Shown here in pieces: positions 36,527-43,903 of a stretch of DNA of 64,000 bases. This DNA comes from Bernardetiaceae bacterium (GTDB lineage: Bacteria > Bacteroidota > Bacteroidia > Cytophagales > Thermoflexibacteraceae). Numbering within the stretch: position 1 is the stretch's first letter; each line of letters starts with the position of its first letter. The notes under the pieces were generated by a model. That model made no database searches. It was not told the origin of the DNA and saw only the letters and a list, made by a program, of their open reading frames with translations. A program made the translations under genes and the position numbers. The DNA is taken from NCBI GenBank assembly GCA_025056255.1, contig JANWVT010000009.1:1-64000 (forward strand), in the 5' to 3' direction.

Positions 36527-38020
36527 TTATGCTTTGAATGGCTGCAAAGCATCTGCAATATTGCGGGTATTGCTCAGGCGCGGCACTTTGTTTTGTCCGC
36601 CCAGTTTTCCTTGCAACTTCATGTAAGCAATAAAGGCATCTTGTCGGAGTGGCGTAATAACCAACCGCCTGAGGATGTTGCCGGCAATCAAGTCGTCGTA
36701 GTAGGTATTGAGTTGGCGCAAATAGTCATCCAAATCTTGGGCAAACTGTTCAAGGTTGTGTGGAGGATTGGCAAAAGCAATCAGCCACTCGTGAAAAGGC
36801 TTGCCTTCAGCAGGATTGACCTGTGGCGCTACAGTAAACTCAACAACTGTAGTTTCAGGGTGTTTTTCAAGAGCATGCTGCATAGCTTTCTCTACTTCCT
36901 CGCCAATTACGTGCTCGCCAAAAGCTGAGAGAAAGTGTTTAATGCGACCAGTTACAACCAGTCGGTATGGGTTTTTGCTAACGAACTTAACCGTATCGCC
37001 AATGGAATAGCCCCAAAGTCCGGCGTTGGTACTCATAATGAGGGCATAGTTAACACCCAATTCTACCTCGCCAATGTGCAAGCGCCGTGGCTGAGGCTTA
37101 AAATACTCATCTGCGGGAATAAATTCGTAGAAAATGCCATGATTAAGCAACAGCAATAGCCCGGGTTCTGTTTGACTGTCTTGATAGGCAATGAAACCTT
37201 CAGAAGCGGGATACGTTTCTACGCTGTCTATTTTTTTACCTATCGAATCAAACAGTTTGGCGCGGTAGGGTTCGAAATTTACTCCTCCATATACAAAAAC
37301 TGAAAAATGAGGAAATACTTGGCTAATCTTTTTTCCTGTTCTTGCCTGAATGCGATCAAAGTACATTTGCACCCAAGGCGGAATGCCTGAAATCAGCGAC
37401 ATGTCGGCTGGAAGGGTTTCATCAATAATCCGCTCTAATTTTTCTTCCCAGTCTTCTATGCAATTAGTTTGGTAGCTGGGCATTTGATTGCTGCGCAACC
37501 ACGCCGGCACATGATGATTGACAATACCCGACAGTCTGCCGGTCAGAATCCCTGCCTTGCGCTCTAACAAAGGGCTGCCCGAGAGAAAAATGAGCTTGCG
37601 GTCTAAAAAATCAAAGTTGCCGGTTTGGTATGCATAGCACATCAAGGCATCGCGGGCACTGTTGATGTGGTAGGGCACCGACTCGCCAGAGAGTGGAATG
37701 TACTTTGTTCCTGATGTAGTGCCAGAGGTTTTGGCAAAATAGGCTGGTTTGCCTGTCCACAGCACATGGCTTGCCCCTTCCATGATGCGCTCAATATAGG
37801 GTTTAAACTCCTCATAGTCGCGAATGGGAACGCGCTTTTGAAAATCTTCATAGGTGCGTATGTTGGCAAAGTCGTGTTCAATGCCAAATTGCGTGTGCTG
37901 GGCTTTTCTGACAATAGCTTTCAACACTGCCATTTGTGTTTCAACAGGACGAGCTGCCCACTGTCGCTGGCGGGCAACAACATAAGCGGCAAACGGTCGA
38001 GCAAGCACAGAGCGAATCAT
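36527..38020 (-). CDS. GH3-family (auxin-responsive promoter type) acyl-adenylating protein
   Basis: 497 residues, the usual length for bacterial GH3 proteins. Family patterns are the ATP-binding FAKTSGTTSGTKYIPLS near residues 90-110, VFVYGGVNFEPYRAKL, ETYPASEGFIAYQD, and the C-terminal VTGRIKHFLSAFGEHV. In plants GH3 enzymes adenylate and conjugate hormones to amino acids; the bacterial substrate is unknown. No signal peptide. The ATG at 38020 is used rather than a TTG at 38026. It ends convergently with menE and follows the PspC-type gene after only 14 bases, so it is probably in the same transcript. Confidence 0.9.
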   Translation of the reverse strand: MIRSVLARPFAAYVVARQRQWAARPVETQMAVLKAIVRKAQHTQFGIEHDFANIRTYEDFQKRVPIRDYEEFKPYIERIMEGASHVLWTGKPAYFAKTSGTTSGTKYIPLSGESVPYHINSARDALMCYAYQTGNFDFLDRKLIFLSGSPLLERKAGILTGRLSGIVNHHVPAWLRSNQMPSYQTNCIEDWEEKLERIIDETLPADMSLISGIPPWVQMYFDRIQARTGKKISQVFPHFSVFVYGGVNFEPYRAKLFDSIGKKIDSVETYPASEGFIAYQDSQTEPGLLLLLNHGIFYEFIPADEYFKPQPRRLHIGEVELGVNYALIMSTNAGLWGYSIGDTVKFVSKNPYRLVVTGRIKHFLSAFGEHVIGEEVEKAMQHALEKHPETTVVEFTVAPQVNPAEGKPFHEWLIAFANPPHNLEQFAQDLDDYLRQLNTYYDDLIAGNILRRLVITPLRQDAFIAYMKLQGKLGGQNKVPRLSNTRNIADALQPFKA

Positions 38021-38034
38021 GCGCAAAAATATGG

Positions 38035-40434
38035 CTAATCGCGATAGCTTTGCACTACTTGTGGACTGCCTTTGTAGCTAATTTCTGCTTGCTCAGCAGC
38101 ATCCATCATGATTTTTTTGTTGGCATACACCTTTACATGGCTATTGTCATTTGCTTTGGCAATCACTTCATTTGCTTTTAGCCCGAAGGCATCACAATCA
38201 GCTCTCTGTTCAGCGTGTATCATAAAAGTATCGGTAGTACCACTTAGCTGCAAGCTAGAATGACCGTTGAGCAGTGTTTTGATGTGTTGTGCGCTTATTT
38301 TGGCTTTACAAGCAATCTCTCCCTCTAAGCTCAGGTCAAAAGATTGGGTTTTAAACTCGGCTACATGTACTTCTCCTGCTCCTTTTGCGGACAAAGCAGT
38401 AAGAGAGGGCAAGCGTACAACAATGTGCGTGCGTGGTGGCTCTTCTTCTGTAATTTTACTGATGATTTTTAATTGGTTCCCTTCCTGACGGATAGCAACT
38501 TGGGCAATAGCATCCTCACTGTCGCCATCTACTACGATTTCAAATTGTTTACTGGGCTTAATTTCAACGTAATAGTGTCCTTCTAATGCTATTTTGGTAA
38601 AATCGGAATAGTTAGAGTAGTGCTTGGCATTGGGGCTTATAACATGTGCAGCTTTGTTTTTGTTAGGACAATTGAGGCATTGAAGTCCCTCCTCAGTGAA
38701 TTTCCAGCGATGATTGGGGTCTAAGTCGCCAATATCGTAGCCATTGGGGTAAAGTGTATTGCGCAAGATATGCACCAAATTAGGATGTATAATAAACTCT
38801 TGCTCGTAAGGGATGAGCAGCTCGAGATGGACATGCTGTCCGCGAAAAACAGCATGAGCATCTAGCCCATAGCCCTTGTCAAACTGAATCAGGTTGGCTT
38901 GCTGAGTGGCATTGTAGCGCACCATGCGTGCGTTTTCTAGTGCATTTTGAGCGTTGCTACCACGTGCACGAGCCATGCGTATCAGTTTTACTTCATTGCC
39001 TTCATACCCCCTCAGCGTGAGCTCTACTATATCGAACTGGTGAACAGCTGTTGGATTCAGCCCCAATATGAGCGGCGTAGAAACAGCCGTAAATACCTGC
39101 TCGGTGCGTAAGGTTTCTTCTGCCTGCCATTGCTGCCAAATAGAAGGTATAATGGCTGAGGTGAGTGCAATGCCGAACATCCATATGCCAAACAGCGACC
39201 ATACTGCTACAGAGCCCACCACGCGACGCTTAGCCAGTAAAGACAGCCCAGCAATGCCCAGCGCCACTATGGGTATCATCAAGGTGATAAAAAAGGCAAA
39301 AATGCCTATTTTGGGAATGCTGTTGCTGAAAACTTGTAACGGAACGCTTCCAATTGCTATGTCAGTATGACTTATCCCAATTAGCAGGCTGAAAAACACT
39401 ACCATTGCAATAATGCCAACGGCTGCTATTATAGTAGCAACGATGCCCATTGCTACGCGCAACAATTGCCCCAAAAACCCAGCAAAAGGTTGAATAACGC
39501 GACTGAAAGAGGTAATCGTAAGCGACAACAAACGAAATGGGAACAACAAGATTTTGACCAACCAATGCTCTTCTTTCTGTTCGGGGTCAATATTCAGCCC
39601 TTCTTTAATTTTGCGCTCAATATTAGAAAGGGTAACCGGTTCGCCTTCCATCTGCATCTTGTCGGTGAGGGTTTTAGCTTCTGGTGTAATTGCCCAAAAA
39701 ATTAAGTAGGTGATAATACCTACACCGCCCAAAAATATACCACCTACAAACAGCAGCCGTATTACCAAAACATCTACGCCGAAGTAAGCTGCCAATCCAC
39801 TTGCCACGCCGCCTAACACGCGGTCTTCGGGGTTGCGGAATAGGCGTTTGTAACTCGTATCGTCGGGAAGGTTGTCTGAACCCGGCACCAATGCCCAAAG
39901 TACAAGGTAACTTATTAGTGCCACACCGCTCAGCGAGGTAAAATAGAACACATCTACCAAAGTAGCCATTAATGCCAAGCGAATCCACAGTGGGTCGATG
40001 CTAAGATAGTGGGCAATGCCACTTGCTACGCCACCTATTAATTTGCGTTTTAGGTCGCGGTAGAGGCGGCGGGTGCTGCGCTTGTGGGAGGCTTGCTGGT
40101 TAGTTTGCGACTCGTGCTTATCTTGCAACGGCTCTTCGGTACGGCGGAAGGAAGCGTCGCTGTTAAATTCTGCTGCTTCAAAATCCGAAACACTCCCCAT
40201 AGTGGCTATCAGGTCTTGCACATCTTCTACGGTGATAACTTGCTTATTTTCACCTAAGCGGGCAAGAAATATTTCAGCAATGCGGTTTTCTATGTCGGAA
40301 ATAATTTCGGCGCTGTCTTCATAAGAAGAGAAATAGCGATTGATGCTGAGCAGATAGTCTTTCAGTAGCGTGTAGCCATCTTCTTCTATGTGAAAAATGA
40401 TGTTGCTGATATTGATGCTGATAGTCTTTTTCAT
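38035..40434 (-). CDS. PspC-domain envelope stress protein with GIN/DUF2807 tail
   Basis: 799 residues. A soluble N-terminal region (~1-100) is followed by two PspC domains (~120-180: LKRKLIGGVASGIAHYL; ~193-250: EDRVLGGVASGLAAYFGVD) with membrane segments, then several more helices to ~450, and a C-terminal GIN/DUF2807 beta-helix-like domain (~600-780). In Bacteroidota this architecture is the standard partner of a PadR regulator. PspC homologues respond to membrane stress; the GIN domain's role is unknown. The PadR gene lies 55 bases upstream on the same strand, consistent with control by it. Confidence 0.9.
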   Translation of the reverse strand: MKKTISINISNIIFHIEEDGYTLLKDYLLSINRYFSSYEDSAEIISDIENRIAEIFLARLGENKQVITVEDVQDLIATMGSVSDFEAAEFNSDASFRRTEEPLQDKHESQTNQQASHKRSTRRLYRDLKRKLIGGVASGIAHYLSIDPLWIRLALMATLVDVFYFTSLSGVALISYLVLWALVPGSDNLPDDTSYKRLFRNPEDRVLGGVASGLAAYFGVDVLVIRLLFVGGIFLGGVGIITYLIFWAITPEAKTLTDKMQMEGEPVTLSNIERKIKEGLNIDPEQKEEHWLVKILLFPFRLLSLTITSFSRVIQPFAGFLGQLLRVAMGIVATIIAAVGIIAMVVFFSLLIGISHTDIAIGSVPLQVFSNSIPKIGIFAFFITLMIPIVALGIAGLSLLAKRRVVGSVAVWSLFGIWMFGIALTSAIIPSIWQQWQAEETLRTEQVFTAVSTPLILGLNPTAVHQFDIVELTLRGYEGNEVKLIRMARARGSNAQNALENARMVRYNATQQANLIQFDKGYGLDAHAVFRGQHVHLELLIPYEQEFIIHPNLVHILRNTLYPNGYDIGDLDPNHRWKFTEEGLQCLNCPNKNKAAHVISPNAKHYSNYSDFTKIALEGHYYVEIKPSKQFEIVVDGDSEDAIAQVAIRQEGNQLKIISKITEEEPPRTHIVVRLPSLTALSAKGAGEVHVAEFKTQSFDLSLEGEIACKAKISAQHIKTLLNGHSSLQLSGTTDTFMIHAEQRADCDAFGLKANEVIAKANDNSHVKVYANKKIMMDAAEQAEISYKGSPQVVQSYRD

Positions 40435-40489
40435 AGTTGATGTATGAATGGCACTAATTAAAAGATGAATGAAGTAATGTTAAGGTTGC

Positions 40490-40828
40490 TTATAACTGCG
40501 ATTGAGCATTAACAATGGCATTAGTAGAGGCTACAAGTTCTTCCCACGTAGTACGGAGTGCTTGCAAAAACTGATGTCCTTGTTCGGTAAGCATGTAGTA
40601 CTTCCGCGGCGGACCTAACGCCGACTCTACCCATTTGTATTCTACTAAGCCAGCTTTGCGGAGGCGGTTCAGCAAAGGGTAAAGTGTGCCTTCTACTACC
40701 ATTATCTTGGCACGGGTAAGTTCTTCCAGCATGTCAGAAGCATATATCTCTCCACGCGAGATAATACTGAGAATGCAGAACTCTAACACCCCTTTTCGCA
40801 TCTGAATTTGTGTATTTTCCAAGTTCAT
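40490..40828 (-). CDS. PadR-family transcriptional regulator
   Basis: 112 residues, a compact PadR protein. The winged helix-turn-helix region reads VLEFCILSIISRGEIYASDML and VEGTLYPLLNRLRKAGLVEY, followed by GPPRKYYMLTEQG, the typical PadR wing. A short helical dimerisation tail follows (~85-112). It probably represses its own operon, which continues with the PspC/GIN protein and perhaps the GH3 gene. The inducing signal is unknown. Confidence 0.93.
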   Translation of the reverse strand: MNLENTQIQMRKGVLEFCILSIISRGEIYASDMLEELTRAKIMVVEGTLYPLLNRLRKAGLVEYKWVESALGPPRKYYMLTEQGHQFLQALRTTWEELVASTNAIVNAQSQL

Positions 40829-41156
40829 GCACTTAGCTTTTTTACAGCTTTACTAATCATCTTTATTTTTCCTAATAAATAGGAGTTAATATGCTTGCCA
40901 GTTTTGCCAATTCTCACTTACTGGCTGTTTGCAAGTAAGCTACATAGCAATAAACGGAACTAAATTAAACAAGTTACCTTGTAATACAAAGTACTTGTTT
41001 ATGTTTTCATTTTGCTATTGGTCAAATTGGTGAACCAAGTAAAAAATTATGCTACCTCCTAAATTTTTGACTATGTGTAATATGTTGACTATCAGAGTGA
41101 TAAAAGCAGTTTAGATTTTTTTTGCTATTAAAACATTTGCTTATGCGAATAAAAGG

Positions 41157-41188
41157 TTTTGTGTTTCAAAAATGCGAATATATCTTTG
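41157..41188 (+). promoter_or_regulatory. Bacteroidota-type promoter (-33 TTTTG, -7 TATCTTTG)
   Basis: TTTTG at 41157-41161 and TATCTTTG at 41181-41188 are separated by 19 bases and match the Bacteroidota pattern TTTG-N19-TAnnTTTG. Transcription should start near 41195. No protein gene follows on this strand. Confidence 0.55.
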
Positions 41189-41194
41189 TAGCAG

Positions 41195-41271
41195 ATTTAA
41201 GAGCAAATAGTTTTTTCATTTTCATATTTACTGGTGAGACTAAAGGATGCTGCTATGCGGCATCCTTTTTT
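41195..41271 (+). ncRNA. Candidate small RNA of about 77 nt
   Basis: Bounded by a promoter match upstream and an intrinsic terminator downstream, with no open reading frame of note between and no plus-strand gene for over 4 kb upstream that would need the terminator. The 5' half is AU-rich and little structured. It does not resemble any RNA family I can name. It exists only by inference from the flanking signals. Confidence 0.35.
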
Positions 41272-41275
41272 ATTT
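41242..41275 (+). terminator. Strong plus-strand intrinsic terminator
   Basis: Stem AAAGGATGC/GCATCCTTT extends inward by T-G, G-C and C-G pairs to a three-base loop, followed by TTTTTTATTT. On the minus strand no T run follows, so it works for plus-strand transcripts. Confidence 0.8.
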
Positions 41276-41478
41276 AAACGCAAATTATGCAACCGAACCT
41301 CGAAACGAATTGGGCGAGCAATTACATCAGTTTTCAGAGAATTGGCTTTTGGCTATGCCGTTAAGAGCAATACTAAAAGCCTGATAATCAGAATGTAACG
41401 GTATTTTTCCACATGCTAATTCACTTGGCTTGCGGTTAGTAAACGGCGAGTTGGCTGCCAAATGTTTGGGCAAGCAGC

Positions 41479-41510
41479 AAAAAAGCCATCCTGAATTGGT
41501 CAGAATGGCT
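41479..41510 (-). terminator. Intrinsic terminator of tsf
   Basis: Minus-strand arms AGCCAT-t-CTGA and TCAG-g-ATGGCT around a 5-base loop, followed by six T, lie 29 bases past the tsf stop. Confidence 0.8.
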
Positions 41511-41539
41511 CATATTGAGTATGGAAATAATGCGGGCAC

Positions 41540-42373
41540 TTAACCTGCTACACTGATGCGTTTGAAGTCGGTTACAGTAAGTCCTTTTTCAACCGACTCT
41601 AAGTATTGGCTCACAGTTTTGCTGTTATCTTTTACAAAGTCTTGTTCAAGCAGGGTATTTTCTTTGTAAAACTTGTTCAGTTTGCCTATTGCAATTTTTT
41701 CCAGCATATTCTCGGGTTTTCCTTCGGCGCGAGCTTGTTCTTTGCCAATTTCGATTTCGCGCTGAATAGTGGCTGCATCTATGCCTTCGCGATTCAGTGC
41801 CAACGGGCGCATAGCGGCTATTTGCATGGCAACATCTTTACCGGCAGTGTCAGCTGCATCAGACGCCGAATTAAGGGCAACTAAAACGCCTACTTTGGCA
41901 CCAGTGTGTATGTAGGTTACCACGTGTTCGCCTGTAACGTGGGCATAGTTGGCAACTTCAATTTTTTCGCCAATTTTTCCCATCATATCAGTCAAATGCT
42001 CAGCAACCGTACGACCGTCTTCTAATTGCAAGGCATTTATAGCAGCTAAATCGGCGGGTTGGTGAGCTACCACCAAATCGGCTATCCGATTGCCCATTGC
42101 AATAAACTCATCGTTTTTGGCTACAAAGTCGGTTTCGCAGTTCAAAGAAATGGCAAAGCCTGCTTTGCGGTCAGCCGTAGTGCGCAAAAATACAGTACCT
42201 TCAGAAGACTGGCGGTCTGCACGTGAAGCAGCTACTTTCTGACCTTTTTTGCGCAAAATATCGATGGCAGCTTGGAAGTCGCCGTTAGCTTCGGTCAAAG
42301 CTTTTTTACAGTCCATCATGCCGGCGCCAGTCATTTGGCGCAGTTTGTTTACGTCAGATGCGGTAATAGACAT
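41540..42373 (-). CDS. tsf: Translation elongation factor Ts
   Basis: 277 residues, a normal EF-Ts length in Bacteroidota. The N-terminal UBA-like module contains VNKLRQMTGAGMMDCKKAL, then the TDFVAKNDEF signature near residue 80 that contacts EF-Tu. It exchanges GDP for GTP on EF-Tu. The usual upstream neighbour rpsB is absent: the next minus-strand ORF is a 49-residue coiled-coil protein, and then aroC is divergent. A terminator follows the stop. Confidence 0.97.
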   Translation of the reverse strand: MSITASDVNKLRQMTGAGMMDCKKALTEANGDFQAAIDILRKKGQKVAASRADRQSSEGTVFLRTTADRKAGFAISLNCETDFVAKNDEFIAMGNRIADLVVAHQPADLAAINALQLEDGRTVAEHLTDMMGKIGEKIEVANYAHVTGEHVVTYIHTGAKVGVLVALNSASDAADTAGKDVAMQIAAMRPLALNREGIDAATIQREIEIGKEQARAEGKPENMLEKIAIGKLNKFYKENTLLEQDFVKDNSKTVSQYLESVEKGLTVTDFKRISVAG

Positions 42374-42445
42374 AGTTTTATCAGAGATGTTTTGATGATA
42401 TAAGTGGAGAAGTAGGGCAAAATAGGGTAGTGTGCCACGTGAGCA

Positions 42446-42471
42446 AGTCGGGTTTTGGAGATTACCCGACT
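42446..42471. terminator. Hairpin downstream of the small coiled-coil ORF
   Basis: Perfect 8-base arms AGTCGGGT/ACCCGACT with a 10-base loop lie 11 bases past the stop of the 49-residue ORF and 73 bases ahead of tsf. No T tract is evident. It could terminate the small gene or sit in the tsf leader. Confidence 0.45.
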
Positions 42472-42481
42472 GTTAGTTTGA

Positions 42482-42631
42482 CTATGCTTTTAATTGCTTT
42501 TTGAGTTGATTGATTTGTTCGCGAATAGCTTTTAGCTCTTCTGCATGGCGATTTTGCTTTTTTTGGCTCATGATATTGCTTTGCTTCACATTAAGCTCGT
42601 GCAAGCGTTTTTCAATTTCGGCTTTGTTCAT
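42482..42631 (-). CDS. Small coiled-coil protein, unknown
   Basis: 49 residues starting MNKAEIEKRLHELN, strongly helical and charged (NRHAEELKAIREQINQLKK), with no signal peptide or membrane segment. It probably forms a helical hairpin or coiled coil. It is bracketed by a hairpin after its stop and is divergent from aroC. No family was recognised; codon use and the clean start support a real gene, but at this size the call is moderate. Confidence 0.55.
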   Translation of the reverse strand: MNKAEIEKRLHELNVKQSNIMSQKKQNRHAEELKAIREQINQLKKQLKA

Positions 42632-42726
42632 GGTAAAAGGCTGTTTTATCGTGAAATAATAATGATGCCGCGCTAAATTGCAGCGCAAAATTAAGCCATT
42701 TATGCACCAAAGCCAAAACTTGGTTA

Positions 42727-42734
42727 TATCTTTG
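42727..42734 (+). promoter_or_regulatory. Putative -7 box for aroC
   Basis: TATCTTTG matches TAnnTTTG and lies 20 bases before the aroC ATG. A clear -33 element was not found. Confidence 0.4.
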
Positions 42735-42753
42735 TTTGAAACCAGTTTGGCAA

Positions 42754-43878
42754 ATGAGTAACTCTTTCGGAAAAATATTTCGCATTACCACTTTCGGCGA
42801 GTCGCACGGCAAGGCAGTAGGAGTGGTGATAGACGGCTGTCCGGCAGGTATTGCTTTCGACTTAGCTTTTATTCAAAAACAGATGAACCGCCGCCGTCCG
42901 GGGCAATCTAAGATTACCACCCAACGGCAAGAAGAAGACCGGATAGAAGTACTCTCCGGCATTTTTGAAGGATATACACAAGGCACTCCTATTGCCCTAT
43001 TAGTATGGAATGAAGACCAACGCAGCAAGGACTATTCGCATATTGCAGACAAATACCGCCCTTCTCATGCCGACTATACTTGGCAATTGAAATATGGCAC
43101 GCGCGATTACAGAGGGGGGGGACGCAGTTCGGCTCGCGAAACACTTGCCCGCGTAGCTGCCGGAGCAGTAGCAAAGCTGTTCTTGAATCATATAGGTATT
43201 CGCATCACCGCTTACGTGTCGCAAGTGGGTGCTTTAAAACTTCAGCAACACTACAGCCAGTTAGACCTTTCAGAGGCAGCTATTGAAAGCAATATGGTGC
43301 GCTGCCCCGATCCAGCCATGGCAGCACAAATGATTGACCTAATAGACCACACGCGAAAAAACCGCGATACTATTGGGGGAGTAGTCAGTTGCGTTATTAG
43401 CGGTGTTCCGGTAGGTTTGGGTGAACCTGTTTTTGATAAGTTACATGCAGTGTTGGGCAAAGCCATGCTAAGCATCAACGCCGTGAAAGGATTTGAATAT
43501 GGCAGTGGTTTTGAGGGAGTTGCTATGCTGGGCTCGCAACACAACGATATTTTCTACACCGACGAGAAGGGACGTGTACGCACCCGCACCAACTACTCTG
43601 GCGGTATACAGGGCGGTATTAGCAACGGAGAAGATATTTACTTTCGCGTAGCTTTTAAGCCCGTAGCCACTATTATGCAAGATCAACCAAGCATCAACCA
43701 AAGCGGCGAACAAGTCGTTATATCTGGAAAAGGCAGGCACGACCCTTGCGTAGTGCCTCGTGCTGTGCCTATTGTAGAAGCAATGGCGGCCTTAGTACTT
43801 GCCGATTTTATTTTGCGTAACCAAGTAGTTAAATTGAACCATATTGTATCAGCCTATCCTGTAACAACTTTGTTGTAG
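42754..43878 (+). CDS. aroC: Chorismate synthase
   Basis: 374 residues, typical for AroC, which converts 5-enolpyruvylshikimate 3-phosphate to chorismate with reduced FMN, the last shared step of aromatic synthesis. Family signatures are [19 protein letters not shown] near the start, [18 protein letters not shown], the [20 protein letters not shown] block, [18 protein letters not shown], and [16 protein letters not shown] near the end. The ATG at 42754 gives the standard [10 protein letters not shown] start; a TTG 18 bases upstream is rejected. It is a single gene, with no other shikimate genes beside it. Confidence 0.98.
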   Translation: MSNSFGKIFRITTFGESHGKAVGVVIDGCPAGIAFDLAFIQKQMNRRRPGQSKITTQRQEEDRIEVLSGIFEGYTQGTPIALLVWNEDQRSKDYSHIADKYRPSHADYTWQLKYGTRDYRGGGRSSARETLARVAAGAVAKLFLNHIGIRITAYVSQVGALKLQQHYSQLDLSEAAIESNMVRCPDPAMAAQMIDLIDHTRKNRDTIGGVVSCVISGVPVGLGEPVFDKLHAVLGKAMLSINAVKGFEYGSGFEGVAMLGSQHNDIFYTDEKGRVRTRTNYSGGIQGGISNGEDIYFRVAFKPVATIMQDQPSINQSGEQVVISGKGRHDPCVVPRAVPIVEAMAALVLADFILRNQVVKLNHIVSAYPVTTLL

Positions 43879-43903
43879 CAGACCGCATTAAACCGAAAAT
43901 CAG

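Larger units (their letters stand above)
40829..41539. other. Intergenic region with candidate small RNA
   Basis: About 710 bases without a protein gene between tsf and the PadR gene. It contains a plus-strand promoter-like element (41157-41188), a strong plus-strand terminator (41242-41275) and the tsf terminator (41479-41510). Nothing was recognised in the remaining AT-rich stretches. Confidence 0.6.
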
